The notes beneath the pieces were generated by a model, which was given only the letters and a program-made list of their open reading frames with translations, searched no databases and was not told where the DNA came from. Position numbers and translations under genes: made by a program. Shown one piece after another: positions 54,667-62,798 of a stretch of DNA of 64,000 nt. Position 1 is the first letter of the stretch; each line of letters begins with the position of its first letter. This DNA is from Demequina capsici (GTDB lineage Bacteria; Actinomycetota; Actinomycetes; Actinomycetales; Demequinaceae), in the NCBI RefSeq assembly GCF_032102965.1, contig NZ_CP134880.1:2170001-2234000 (forward strand), written 5' to 3'.

Positions 54667-55025
54667 CTCCGCGTCGACACGTGGCTCACGTCGATCGAAC
54701 CACGTCACGACCAGGGCGAGCAGCACGGCCGCGCCGCCACCACCGTGCACGCCACCACGAGGCCTAGAAGCCACGCCTCGCCCTACGCCGTCGTCGCTGC
54801 TGCGGTCCCCGCGGCCACCACCGCCGCCAACGCCAGCACCTGCCACCACGGCGGTCGGCGCAACGCAAGCAGCAGCACCGACACCGCACCCAGCCCGGAT
54901 GCCACCGCGACCGGAGGGCCGCCCCACCCCAGGCCCAGCACCGCGATCGCGACGATCACCACGACCACCATCGCCACCGCACGCAACGCCCCGCGCGGAG
55001 GGATCAGCCCGGCCAGCGTGCCCAT
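54664..55025 (-). pseudogene. Small membrane protein gene, possibly frameshifted
   Basis: From ATG 55025 an 80-residue frame (to 54783) encodes three hydrophobic segments (AMVVVVIVAIAVLGLGWGG; VAVASGLGAVSVLLLAL; VLALAAVVAAGTAAATT) and stops at TAG. In another frame the next 110 bases encode a fourth membrane-like segment (AAVLLALVVTWFDRREP) and stop at 54664, just before the GNAT promoter. One intact four-segment protein broken by a frameshift near 54783 is plausible; two short overlapping genes or a plain 80-residue protein are alternatives. No function recognised. Confidence 0.4.
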
Positions 55026-55060
55026 GGGATCGACGCTAGCGAGACAACGCCGATCCGGCG

Positions 55061-55147
55061 CGGCGTCGGCGCGCGGACGTCGGCGCGGCGTTGGCACGGC
55101 GTCGGCGCGCGGACGTCGGCGCGGCGTTGGCACGGCGTCGGCGCGCG
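55061..55147. repeat. 36-bp tandem repeat, about 2.4 copies
   Basis: The 36-base unit at 55061-55096 is repeated exactly at 55097-55132 and again for the first 15 bases at 55133-55147. Each unit itself is built of GTCGGCGCG-like pieces. It is followed by two copies of GTGACGGGCGTGCG spaced 18 bases apart (about 55175-55210). Together they fill the gap before the UPF0126 gene. Confidence 0.9.
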
Positions 55148-55326
55148 CGTGCACGCAGCCACAGGCACGCGGGTGGTGACGGGCGTGCGAGTCGTGACGG
55201 GCGTGCGCGTCGTGCCGGATATGCGGTTCGCCACTGCGACGGGGCGGTTCCCCACGCTGCCGCCGCGCCCGCGCCCACCTCCTGGCCGGATGAGCGCGGC
55301 GCTCCGGTGCCGAACGCGGCCGCGCC

Positions 55327-55332
55327 TAGAGT
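55327..55332 (+). promoter_or_regulatory. -10 box of a leaderless UPF0126 transcript
   Basis: TAGAGT precedes the GTG at 55340 by 7 bases; no ribosome site is present. Confidence 0.5.
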
Positions 55333-55339
55333 GAGTGTC

Positions 55340-56068
55340 GTGGCCACCCCGGACGCGCTCGAGATCCCGCTGGCGATCAACCTGCTGGCCGTCTTCCTGG
55401 GTGCGCTCGGCGGGACGATCCGCGCAGGTGAGGACGAACGCACCGACCTGGTCGGCGTCTTCACGCTCGCCGCTGCGATGGGGTTCGGCGGCGGGATCGT
55501 GCGTGACCTGCTGCTCGGCAATCTCCCGCCCGCAGCGCTGAGGGACCCGCTATACCTCGTCGCGGCCGCAGCCGCAGCGCTCCTCGGCATGGTCGCGTTG
55601 TACTACCTGCGCAAGCTTGGCCCCGTGCTGTGGTGGCTCGACGCGATGATCATCGGCCTGTTCGCGTGTGTCGGCGCCAACGCCGCCCTGCTCCAGGGGC
55701 TCACGGTGCTGCCGGCGGTGCTCATCGGCACGCTGGCGTCCGTGGGCGGGCTGATCCTCACCGACATGCTCCAAGGACGACCCTCGACGATCATGCACGT
55801 GGGACCTCCGAACGCGATCGCCGGGCTGGCCGGAGCCCTGGTCTATGCCGCGCTCTACACAGGCACCCGGCCGCTCGTCTCCACCACCGCCGCGGTCGCG
55901 GTCACGCTGCTCGTCCGGCTGAGCGGCAGATTCTGGCATGTGCAGGTGCCGCAGCCACGCCTGCACGCCTACGAGATGCGCACCCGCCGCAAGGAGGCTG
56001 GCCGCCGCGTGCGGCGTGCCCGACGCGGACGAGGCAACCAGACGGCGAGCACGCCCGCGGACCAGTGA
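55340..56068 (+). CDS. UPF0126/TRIC-type membrane protein
   Basis: This 242-residue protein has seven hydrophobic segments in two internal repeats, as in trimeric intracellular cation channels of bacteria. The first repeat keeps the hallmark GGGIVRDLLLG; the second has GGLILTDMLQG, where the usual Arg is Thr. The basic C-terminal tail (MRTRRKEAGRRVRRARRGRG) is unusual. GTG at 55340 (MATPDALEIPL) is preferred from the -10 spacing; a GTG three codons upstream is possible. Probable monovalent cation channel, not proven. Confidence 0.88.
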   Translation: MATPDALEIPLAINLLAVFLGALGGTIRAGEDERTDLVGVFTLAAAMGFGGGIVRDLLLGNLPPAALRDPLYLVAAAAAALLGMVALYYLRKLGPVLWWLDAMIIGLFACVGANAALLQGLTVLPAVLIGTLASVGGLILTDMLQGRPSTIMHVGPPNAIAGLAGALVYAALYTGTRPLVSTTAAVAVTLLVRLSGRFWHVQVPQPRLHAYEMRTRRKEAGRRVRRARRGRGNQTASTPADQ

Positions 56069-56130
56069 CGGCAGTATCGGAGGCCGCTGCGGGATGCGCC
56101 GCTCGGCTGCGCGACACCCGGTCCGCCCAG

Positions 56131-56189
56131 GTCGACGATCGTGACGCGGCGGGTCCCGTCCCGCGTCCACAGATCGACATCCGTGACGC
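56131..56189. repeat. Left inverted-repeat pair of the second DUF559-type gene
   Basis: Two copies of a 17-base motif: GTCGACGATCGTGACGC (56131-56147) and ATCGACATCCGTGACGC (56173-56189), 42 bases apart start to start. The complement of each occurs downstream of the gene in mirror order. Confidence 0.88.
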
Positions 56190-56251
56190 ACCGTCCTCCG
56201 AATGATCCCGACCCGAGTTCGCGCACCGCGCGGGAGCGGTTGGCTCGCCGC

Positions 56252-57193
56252 ATGGACACCCGGCTCACCGCACATGACCTCCCCGACGCGCTCCTCGCAG
56301 GCACCCGCAGCTTCACCCGTGGCGAGCTCGCCCGTCTGCTGAGCGCCCGGCGTGTCCGCACCCTGATCGATCGCAGCATGCTCTGCGCGGTGCTGCCCGG
56401 CCGATACGCAAGCACGGTGCACGCCGAATCTGTGCTCGTGAGGAGCCACGCGGCGTGCGCAGCGACCCGCGGGATCCTCACCGGCACCGCCGCCCTGTTC
56501 GCCCTCGGAGCCCTCGATCGCCCGCCGGCGACTCTAAGGGTGGCGGCCGCGCCTGGCACGCGCATGCCGGCCGCGCCGTGGCTGAGCATGTTCCGCACCG
56601 ACACCGTCGCGGTCGCGGGCATGTGGATGTGCACACCGTTCGCTGGCGGCACACGCGCCGCGCTCGATGCGTGGACCGACCCGGCCAACGCGGATGCGGA
56701 GGGCGATCTGCTCGCGGCGCTCGCAAGCGGGACGACCACGCCCGCGGCGCTCGCCGCGATGCTCGACGCGACTGCTCGCGTCCGCGATCGACGCGGCCTC
56801 GCGGCTCTTCTGGCCGACTTCCGCGTCGGCGCACACAGCCCACTCGAGCGGATCGCCCTGCGAGAGGTCTTCACCGGCCCGGAGTTCGCGGGCCTCGTGC
56901 GCCAGCATGCTGTCCGCACGGCGAGCAGGCGGTACCGTCTCGACGTGTACGACCCGTTCACACGGACCGCGATCGAGCTCGACGGCGCGCGGTACCACTC
57001 GGCTGAGGATCGACGGCAGCGCGACATCCGGCGTGATGCCGACCTCGCCGGGGTCGGGATCCTGACGGTCCGCCTGTCGTTTCGAGACGTCGTGGCTGAC
57101 CCGGAACGATGCAGGCGGATCGTGAGGGCCGTACTCCAGTCACGCGGCAGCATGTCGTGGAGCGGCCGCCGCGTCACGGATGTCGATGACTGA
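56252..57193 (+). CDS. DUF559-type (Vsr-like nuclease fold) protein, second copy
   Basis: This 313-residue protein has an N-terminal domain (LLAGTRSFTRGELARLLSAR, then LCAVLPGRYAST) like that of the gene at 44426 and a C-terminal DUF559 part (SPLERIALREVFTGPEFA, AIELDGARYHSAEDRRQRD, ILTVRLSFRDVV). Identity to the first copy is clear in the C-terminal third but low elsewhere, so they are old relatives, not a recent duplication. The last residues RVTDVDD are encoded by the right inverted repeat. No toxin partner adjoins. Nuclease activity is inferred from fold only. Confidence 0.72.
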   Translation: MDTRLTAHDLPDALLAGTRSFTRGELARLLSARRVRTLIDRSMLCAVLPGRYASTVHAESVLVRSHAACAATRGILTGTAALFALGALDRPPATLRVAAAPGTRMPAAPWLSMFRTDTVAVAGMWMCTPFAGGTRAALDAWTDPANADAEGDLLAALASGTTTPAALAAMLDATARVRDRRGLAALLADFRVGAHSPLERIALREVFTGPEFAGLVRQHAVRTASRRYRLDVYDPFTRTAIELDGARYHSAEDRRQRDIRRDADLAGVGILTVRLSFRDVVADPERCRRIVRAVLQSRGSMSWSGRRVTDVDD

Positions 57194-57229
57194 CACCTGT
57201 GGCGGTCACGAAGCGTCACGATTGTCGAT
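57171..57229. repeat. Right inverted-repeat pair of the second DUF559-type gene
   Basis: GCGTCACGGATGTCGAT (57171-57187) is the exact complement of the inner left copy, and GCGTCACGATTGTCGAT (57213-57229) matches the outer left copy at 15 of 17 positions. They are 42 bases apart, the same as on the left. Bases 57230-57346, toward thrB, are GC-rich with short CCCCGCGAGCGCGCC repeats and hold no gene. Confidence 0.88.
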
Positions 57230-57346
57230 CTGGCTCACGGAACACGGCGCGACAGCGCCTACGCTCGGCGGGAGCGCGCCCGCTGCCCCCGCGAGCGCGC
57301 CGGAGATCCCCGCGAGCGCGCCCGCGGCTCGACGGCTCCCCCGAGA

Positions 57347-58279
57347 TCAGACGCCGACAGGCTCCCCGGAGGCCCCGGCCACTCGGCCGACGGTGTGGAA
57401 AGCCCTCCACCCTGAGTCGCCGATGCCCTGGAGCGCGGCAGGCAGGCCCGCGCCGAGCCCCGCCGCGTCGAGTCCCTCTCCGATCACGAGGACGGAGGGT
57501 CCGGCGCCGGAGATGACCGCTGCCAGGCCGCGGTCGCGAAGATGCCGGAGGAGCACGGTCGCCGGGCCCAGCACGTTCGCGCGGTATCCCTGGTGCAGGC
57601 GGTCCTCGGTGGCGTCGAAGAGAAGCTCCGGGCGCCCCGCCAGAGCGTGCACCAGGAGCGCCGACCGGCCCGCGTTGAAGGCTGCGTGCGTGTGCGGCAC
57701 CTGCGAAGGCAGCACGGCACGTGCCTCCTTCGTGGGAAGCGTGGCGGCGGGCACGAGCACAGACGTCTCGATCTGGTCGCCGACCTCGAGAGCGGCCGCT
57801 CGCGGCGCGCCGTCCTCAGTCCAGGCGACCGTCGCACCGCCGTAGATCGCGGGCGCGGCATTGTCCGGATGACCCTCGAACGCAGTGGCGAGGCGAAGCG
57901 CCTCAGCACGGCCGAGAGCCTCAGGCTCGGCGATCATCGCGCGCGCCGCGGTGATGCCTGCGACGACGGCGGCTGCCGAGGAGCCGAGACCCCGACCATG
58001 CGGGATGCGGTTGGTGGCGCGGATCGCCAGCCCGGTCTGGGAGGCGCCCACGTGGTCGAGCGCTGCGCGGATGGCCTGCACCACCAGGTGCGACTCGTCG
58101 CGAGGCAGGGTGTCGGCCCCTTCGCCCTCGATCTCGAGCTCGACGGTGCGGGACGCGACGGCGCGCACCTCGAGCTCGTCGCGCAGCCCCAACGCCATCC
58201 CGAGCGCGTCGAAGCCGGGACCCAGGTTGCCGGAGGTGGCGGGTACGGAGACCCGCACGTGGTCGGCGGAGATGCGCAT
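57347..58279 (-). CDS. thrB: Homoserine kinase
   Basis: This 310-residue GHMP kinase phosphorylates homoserine. N-terminal VSVPATSGNLGPGFDALG and the phosphate loop PHGRGLGSSAAAVVAGI are diagnostic. It starts 2 bases after the thrC stop and is the last gene of hom-thrC-thrB. Length is normal. Confidence 0.96.
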   Translation of the reverse strand: MRISADHVRVSVPATSGNLGPGFDALGMALGLRDELEVRAVASRTVELEIEGEGADTLPRDESHLVVQAIRAALDHVGASQTGLAIRATNRIPHGRGLGSSAAAVVAGITAARAMIAEPEALGRAEALRLATAFEGHPDNAAPAIYGGATVAWTEDGAPRAAALEVGDQIETSVLVPAATLPTKEARAVLPSQVPHTHAAFNAGRSALLVHALAGRPELLFDATEDRLHQGYRANVLGPATVLLRHLRDRGLAAVISGAGPSVLVIGEGLDAAGLGAGLPAALQGIGDSGWRAFHTVGRVAGASGEPVGV

Positions 58280-58281
58280 GG

Positions 58282-59340
58282 CTAGAGCCCCAGCACCTTC
58301 GCGGCGGCCTCCGTGTCGACAGGGATGACGGTCGGCTCGATCTCGCGTCCCGCGAGCGCGGTCGCGGTGTCCTTGAGCCCGTTGCCGGTGACGCTGCAGG
58401 TGATCGTGGCACCGGCGGGCACCTCACCCAGCGCGGCCGCCGCGAGCAGCCCGGCGATCGGTGCGGCGGAGGCGGGCTCCACGAACACGCCGACGTCGGC
58501 GGCCAGGCGCGCCTGGGCGTTGAGGATCTGGGAGTCGGACACGGCGCGAATCCAGCCCCCGGACTCGTCACGTGCGGCGACCGCGAGGTCCCACGACGCG
58601 GGCTTGCCGATGCGGATCGCGGTGGCGACCGTCTCGGGATCCTTGATGGGGTGGCCCGCGACGAAGGGCGCGGCGCCGGCGGCCTGGACTCCCCAGATCT
58701 TCGGAAGGCGGGTGGCGTCGCCGTGCTGGAGCGCCTCCTTGAAGCCCATCCAGTACGCGGAGATGTTGCCGGCGTTGCCGACGGGCAGCATGTGGATGTC
58801 GGGGGCGTCGCCGAGCTGGTCGACGATCTCGAACGCCGCGGTCTTCTGCCCCTGCAGGCGGTAGGGGTTGACGGAGTTCACGAGCGCGATGGGGTAGTTC
58901 TGCGACAGCTCGCGGACGATGTCGAGGCACTCGTCGAAGTTGCCGTCCACCTGGACGAGCTCGGCGCCGTGGACGATCGCCTGCGCCATCTTGCCGGCGG
59001 CGATCTTGCCCTGCGGGATCATGACGACGCAGCGAAGGCCCGCATGGGCGGCGTAGGCCGCGGCCGATGCCGAGGTGTTGCCCGTGGAGGCGCAGACGAC
59101 GGTGTGGTCGCCGTCCTTGACGACCTGGGTGATGGCGGAGGTCATGCCACGGTCCTTGAATGAGCCCGTGGGGTTCATCCCCTCGACCTTCACGAAGACG
59201 CTCGCGCCCACCTCCTTGGAGATGGACGGCGCGGGCACGAGCGGCGTGCCGCCCTCGCCGAGCGTGACGATGGTGTCGCTCTCGTCGAAGGGCATCCTGT
59301 CCAGGTACTCGCGGATGATGCCGTTCCAGACGTGGGCCAT
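58282..59340 (-). CDS. thrC: Threonine synthase
   Basis: This 352-residue PLP enzyme converts phosphohomoserine to threonine. The PLP Lys is in [11 protein letters not shown], and the phosphate-binding Gly loop is [13 protein letters not shown]. The short form (about 350 residues) is typical of Actinobacteria. The ATG at 59340 overlaps the hom stop by one base (TGATG); a GTG one codon upstream is an alternative. Confidence 0.96.
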   Translation of the reverse strand: MAHVWNGIIREYLDRMPFDESDTIVTLGEGGTPLVPAPSISKEVGASVFVKVEGMNPTGSFKDRGMTSAITQVVKDGDHTVVCASTGNTSASAAAYAAHAGLRCVVMIPQGKIAAGKMAQAIVHGAELVQVDGNFDECLDIVRELSQNYPIALVNSVNPYRLQGQKTAAFEIVDQLGDAPDIHMLPVGNAGNISAYWMGFKEALQHGDATRLPKIWGVQAAGAAPFVAGHPIKDPETVATAIRIGKPASWDLAVAARDESGGWIRAVSDSQILNAQARLAADVGVFVEPASAAPIAGLLAAAALGEVPAGATITCSVTGNGLKDTATALAGREIEPTVIPVDTEAAAKVLGL

Positions 59341-60635
59341 CACTCCCCCTCGATTCGCAGCACGGAGCTGATGTCGAGCACCGCGTCGAGGGCCTTGAAG
59401 TCCTCGAGCACCGATGCCATGTCGGATTCGAGCGCACGATGCGTGGCGATGACCACCTCGGCGTGCGCGTCGTGCGCGGCAGGCTTCTGCCTCACGGTCT
59501 CGATGGAAATGCCGCGGCGGCCGAGCGTGCCTGCGATCTCGGCGAGCATCCCGGGCTCGTCGACGACGAACATGCGCAGCTGGAAGCGTGAGCTGACCTG
59601 ATCGATCGGGAGGACAGGAAGGTCCGCGTAGTTCGACTCGAGGGGGCCCCGACCACCCTGCGCGATGTGCCGCGCGACGGACACGACGTCTCCGAGCACG
59701 GCCGACGCGGTGGGCGCCCCGCCCGCGCCCTGGCCGTAGAACATGAGCGAGCCTGCGGCCTCGGCCTCGACGAAGACGGCGTTGAACGCGCCGTGTACCC
59801 CGGCGAGCGGGTGCGTGAGCGGCACGAGCGCGGGGTGCACTCGGACGGCGACGCCGCCGTCGACCCTCTCGGCGATGGCGAGCAGCTTGATGACGTGGCC
59901 CGAGTCCGCGGCGGCCGCCACATCGTCCGCGGTGACCGTGGAGATGCCTTCGCGGTGCACCACGTCGAGCGATACGCGCTGGTGGAATGCGAGCGAGGCG
60001 AGGATGGCGGCCTTGGCTGCGGCGTCGTAGCCTTCGACGTCCGCCGTCGGGTCCGCCTCGGCGTAGCCCAAGCGCTGCGCCTCGGACACGACGTCGCCGT
60101 AGGCGAGGCCCTTGGTGGTCATCTCGTCGAGCACGTAGTTGGTGGTCCCGTTGACGATGCCGAGGACGCGGGTGACGTGGTCGCCCGCAAGGGACTCCCG
60201 CACGGGGCGCACGATGGGGATGGCGCCGGCGACCGCGGCCTCGAAGTAGAGGTCCACGCCTGCGGCGTCCGCCGCCTCGTACAGCTCGGGGCCATGGGCG
60301 GCGAGCAGCGCCTTGTTGGCGGTGACGACGGAGGCGCCTGCGGCGATGGCCTGAAGGATCATGGTGCGCGCCGGCTCGATGCCGCCCATGACCTCGACCA
60401 CCACGTCAGCGTCGGCGATCAGCGCCTCGGCGTCGGAGGTGAGCGACGGGACCGGGACGACGACGTCGCGGGGGACCGCGGTGTCCCGCACGTAGACGCC
60501 GGCGAGCACGACAGGCGCACCCACCCTCCACGCCAGGTCGTCGGCCTGCTCGGTGAGAAGGCGCACCACCTGGGTGCCGACGGTTCCGCATCCGAGTACG
60601 GCGATCTTCACGGGGTCCTTCAGCGCTCCAGACAC
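59340..60635 (-). CDS. hom: Homoserine dehydrogenase
   Basis: This 431-residue enzyme reduces aspartate semialdehyde to homoserine, the branch point to threonine and methionine. The NAD(P) site is [15 protein letters not shown], the catalytic region is [12 protein letters not shown] and [19 protein letters not shown], and a C-terminal ACT domain (about 350-431, [15 protein letters not shown]) gives threonine feedback. The GTG at 60635 lies 6 bases after a -10 box with no ribosome site. Confidence 0.97.
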   Translation of the reverse strand: MSGALKDPVKIAVLGCGTVGTQVVRLLTEQADDLAWRVGAPVVLAGVYVRDTAVPRDVVVPVPSLTSDAEALIADADVVVEVMGGIEPARTMILQAIAAGASVVTANKALLAAHGPELYEAADAAGVDLYFEAAVAGAIPIVRPVRESLAGDHVTRVLGIVNGTTNYVLDEMTTKGLAYGDVVSEAQRLGYAEADPTADVEGYDAAAKAAILASLAFHQRVSLDVVHREGISTVTADDVAAAADSGHVIKLLAIAERVDGGVAVRVHPALVPLTHPLAGVHGAFNAVFVEAEAAGSLMFYGQGAGGAPTASAVLGDVVSVARHIAQGGRGPLESNYADLPVLPIDQVSSRFQLRMFVVDEPGMLAEIAGTLGRRGISIETVRQKPAAHDAHAEVVIATHRALESDMASVLEDFKALDAVLDISSVLRIEGE

Positions 60636-60641
60636 GGCCCC

Positions 60642-60647
60642 AGCCTA
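60642..60647 (-). promoter_or_regulatory. -10 box of a leaderless hom transcript
   Basis: TAGGCT (60647-60642 on the minus strand) precedes the hom GTG by 6 bases, so hom-thrC-thrB has its own promoter although lysA lies farther upstream on the same strand. Confidence 0.55.
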
Positions 60648-60695
60648 GCCGAGCGGTCGCGGCGCGCCGGTCGCGCGTCGTGCAGGATGGAGCGC

Positions 60696-61616
60696 GTGAC
60701 CGAGCGCGACGTGCTGGACCCGGACAGGTGGCGCTGGCGTCGGCTCTGGCGCTTCGGCGTGGGGTTCATGCGGCTCGAGCTGCAGTCGCTGATCTTCGCG
60801 ATCGCGATCTTCGCGGCGCTGGCGATCACGTCGGTGGTGGAGCTGCCTATCCCGCGCTACGACGCGCTGCTGCTGTTCGCGGTGGTCCTCACCGCGGTCC
60901 TGTGGGCGACGGGCTGGGAGACGACGCGCGAGGTCGGCGTGATCCTGGTGTTCCACCTGGTAGGGCTGGCATTGGAGCTGTTCAAGGTGCAGGTCGGCTC
61001 GTGGGTCTACCCCGACGACGCGTGGTCCAAGGTGGCAGGGGTGCCGCTGTACGCGGGCTTCATGTATGCCGCGGTCGGGTCGTACATGGTGCAGGCGTGG
61101 CGGCGCTTCGACCTGCGCGTGACAGGCTTCCGACTGTGGCCCATGACGGTCCTGGCGCTCGCCGCGTACGCGAACTTCTTCACGCACCACTGGATCCCGG
61201 ACCTGCGATGGCTGATCGCGCTCGGGTTCCTGATCGAGCTGCGGGGCACGCTCGTGCACTTCTCGGTGCGCGAGCATCGCTACCGGATGCCGCTGGTGCT
61301 CGCGTTCGTCGCGATCGGCGCGTCGCTGTGGCTGGCGGAGAACGCGGCGACCCTGCTGGGCGCGTGGAGGTACCCGGACCAGCTGCTCGCGTGGACGATG
61401 GTCCATGTGGGCAAGGTGGGCTCGTGGGCGCTGCTGGTGTCGCTGAGCTTCGTGATCGTCGCCGCGCTCAAGAGGCTCGAGGGCCTGCTCGACGGCCACG
61501 CCGACGACGAGCCGAGCGTGGTCGTGGTGCGGCGGCAGGCACGGTCGGAGCGGCGCCGTGAGGCGCGGCTCGCCCGTCGGGCGGATCGAGCGCCAGACCT
61601 TAGCCTGGAGCCATGA
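60696..61616 (+). CDS. DUF817 family membrane protein
   Basis: This 306-residue protein has about eight membrane segments and conserved stretches LELFKVQVGSWVYPD, FTHHWIPDLRW and LGAWRYPDQLLAWTMVH typical of DUF817. Role unknown. The GTG at 60696 has GGAG upstream; an ATG at 60687 three codons earlier is the alternative. It overlaps the phosphatase gene by 4 bases (ATGA). Confidence 0.88.
   Translation: MTERDVLDPDRWRWRRLWRFGVGFMRLELQSLIFAIAIFAALAITSVVELPIPRYDALLLFAVVLTAVLWATGWETTREVGVILVFHLVGLALELFKVQVGSWVYPDDAWSKVAGVPLYAGFMYAAVGSYMVQAWRRFDLRVTGFRLWPMTVLALAAYANFFTHHWIPDLRWLIALGFLIELRGTLVHFSVREHRYRMPLVLAFVAIGASLWLAENAATLLGAWRYPDQLLAWTMVHVGKVGSWALLVSLSFVIVAALKRLEGLLDGHADDEPSVVVVRRQARSERRREARLARRADRAPDLSLEP
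61601..61606 (+). promoter_or_regulatory. -10 box of a leaderless phosphatase transcript
   Basis: TAGCCT, within the 3' end of the DUF817 gene, precedes the ATG at 61613 by 6 bases. The intervening GGAG is too close to the ATG to act as a normal ribosome site. Confidence 0.4.
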
Positions 61617-62161
61617 CCCGTCCAGCCCGCGTCCTCATGGTCTGCTCCGGCAACATCTGCCGCTCCCCTGCGATGCACTACCTCGCCGGCCGCGAGTGGG
61701 CCGACGCGGCCGAGGTCCGGTCCGCGGGCACCTGGGCCGAGCTCGGCATGGACGCGACACGGGAGATCCGCCGTGCGGCCCGCGAGCGTGCGGGGCTCGA
61801 GATGCCCCGGCATCGGCCGACCCAGCTGGATTCGGCGCTGCTGGCGCAGTCGGACCTGGTGCTGGTGGCCACGCGCCAGCATGTGCGGTGGATCGAGCAG
61901 TCGGAGGGCGCGTTGCCCCCGCACGTGTTCGTGCTCAAGGAGGCGGTCGCGCTGGCGCAACGGGCGCCCGCGCCGGCGGGCGGGACGGCGGCGGGCCGCC
62001 TTGCCGCGGCCGCCGCAGCACTGCATGACGAGCGCCTGCGGGACCCGGCGCCGCTGACGGGCCTGGACGATCCTTGGTCGCACCCGCAGGAGGTGTTCGA
62101 TCGCGTGATGGACGAGATCGTCGAGGCGATCGATGCGTTGGGTGCGTGGGCGGGGGTCTGA
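61613..62161 (+). CDS. Low-molecular-weight protein tyrosine phosphatase
   Basis: This 182-residue phosphatase has the P-loop CSGNICRS (Cys11 nucleophile, Arg17) near its N-terminus, as in LMW-PTPs, and the general-acid Asp in the C-terminal DDPWSHP. An Ala/Gly-rich insert (APAGGTAAGRLAAAAAAL) lies between. It could act on wall-polymer tyrosine kinases or on signalling proteins; no kinase is adjacent. Confidence 0.9.
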   Translation: MTRPARVLMVCSGNICRSPAMHYLAGREWADAAEVRSAGTWAELGMDATREIRRAARERAGLEMPRHRPTQLDSALLAQSDLVLVATRQHVRWIEQSEGALPPHVFVLKEAVALAQRAPAPAGGTAAGRLAAAAAALHDERLRDPAPLTGLDDPWSHPQEVFDRVMDEIVEAIDALGAWAGV

Positions 62162-62212
62162 GACCTGGCGCCCACGGATCAGGGTGGTCCGCTCCACAGG
62201 GAGTCGTCGCTC

Positions 62213-62270
62213 CTGGCCGTCGCGCTCGGCGCGGGCCGCCTACTGGCCGTCGTACTCGGCGCGGGCCGCC
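62213..62270. repeat. 30-bp tandem duplication at the 3' end of the HxlR gene
   Basis: Bases 62213-62240 and 62243-62270 match at 26 of 28 positions (CTGGCCGTCG..CTCGGCGCGG...). The HxlR stop codon lies at the junction, so the last 9 codons of the gene were copied just beyond its stop. Confidence 0.85.
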
Positions 62271-62650
62271 TCGAACAGGGGGACCGTGTCCTGGAGCACG
62301 TCCGCGAGCGCGCGGAGCCGTCCGGCCACCTCGACGCCCAGCGGGGTGAGCGCATAGTCGACGCGGGGCGGCAGCGTGCCGTGATCGGTGCGGGTGAGCA
62401 GACCCTCGCGTTCGAGTGCATGAAGCGACTGGGAGAGCATCTTCTCGCTGACGCCGTCGACGCGTCGGCGCAGCTCGCCGAACCGGTGAGGTCCTTCGAC
62501 CAATGCGATCAGCACCAGCGAGGTCCAGCGGCCCGTGATCGCCTCGAACGCGGCACGGGAGCCGCAGTCTCGGGCGAACACGTTGGGCTCGAACGGTCCG
62601 TCGAGGCGGTCGTCGGCCCCGACGTTCGTGATCGGGGCGTCAGCTGTCAT
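62240..62650 (-). CDS. HxlR-family transcriptional regulator
   Basis: This 136-residue winged-helix regulator has CGSRAAFEAITGRWTSLVLIA, FGELRRRVDGVSEKMLSQSL and the wing region PRVDYALTPLGVEV. It is divergent from an SDR oxidoreductase gene, the usual arrangement for a redox-responsive HxlR repressor (QorR-like) and its target. Cys in the N-terminal part (RDCGSR) could sense oxidants or quinones. ATG 62650 lies 7 bases after TACCCT (leaderless). Confidence 0.9.
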   Translation of the reverse strand: MTADAPITNVGADDRLDGPFEPNVFARDCGSRAAFEAITGRWTSLVLIALVEGPHRFGELRRRVDGVSEKMLSQSLHALEREGLLTRTDHGTLPPRVDYALTPLGVEVAGRLRALADVLQDTVPLFEAARAEYDGQ

Positions 62651-62657
62651 GCCGTCA

Positions 62658-62663
62658 AGGGTA
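62658..62663 (-). promoter_or_regulatory. -10 box of a leaderless HxlR transcript
   Basis: TACCCT (62663-62658 on the minus strand) precedes the ATG at 62650 by 7 bases. Confidence 0.5.
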
Positions 62664-62679
62664 CGCCTTCGCTGTGGAA

Positions 62680-62705
62680 TAGATAGCACTTTCGATTAGT
62701 TAGTA
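62680..62705. promoter_or_regulatory. Probable HxlR binding region in the divergent promoter
   Basis: Two related 9-base sites TAGATAGCA (62680-62688) and TAGTTAGTA (62697-62705) start 17 bases apart in an AT-rich island of the otherwise GC-rich gap. A plus-strand -10 like TATGCT (62704-62709) overlaps the second site. The SDR leader is about 85 bases with GAAAGGG before the ATG at 62799. Confidence 0.5.
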
Positions 62706-62798
62706 TGCTTCGACGGCGGCTCCACGCCGCCGACCGCCACGGCCGGGCACGCGCCCGGATCGCCTTCGCGGGCCACCCGAAGTCACGAAAGGGACACC

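Noticed and set aside
54664-54927. Gly/Arg-rich minus-strand frame as a separate gene
   Set aside because: Its first half is a shadow of the membrane-protein frame; only its end looks protein-like and is treated as a possible frameshifted continuation.
55149-55334. Small plus-strand ORF over the 18-bp repeats (RVVTGVRVVTGVRVV)
   Set aside because: Low-complexity product of repeat DNA with no ribosome site.
57267-57325. CCCCGCGAGCGCGCC near-repeats before thrB
   Set aside because: Short, imperfect and typical of GC-only sequence; no palindromic or tandem order convincing enough.
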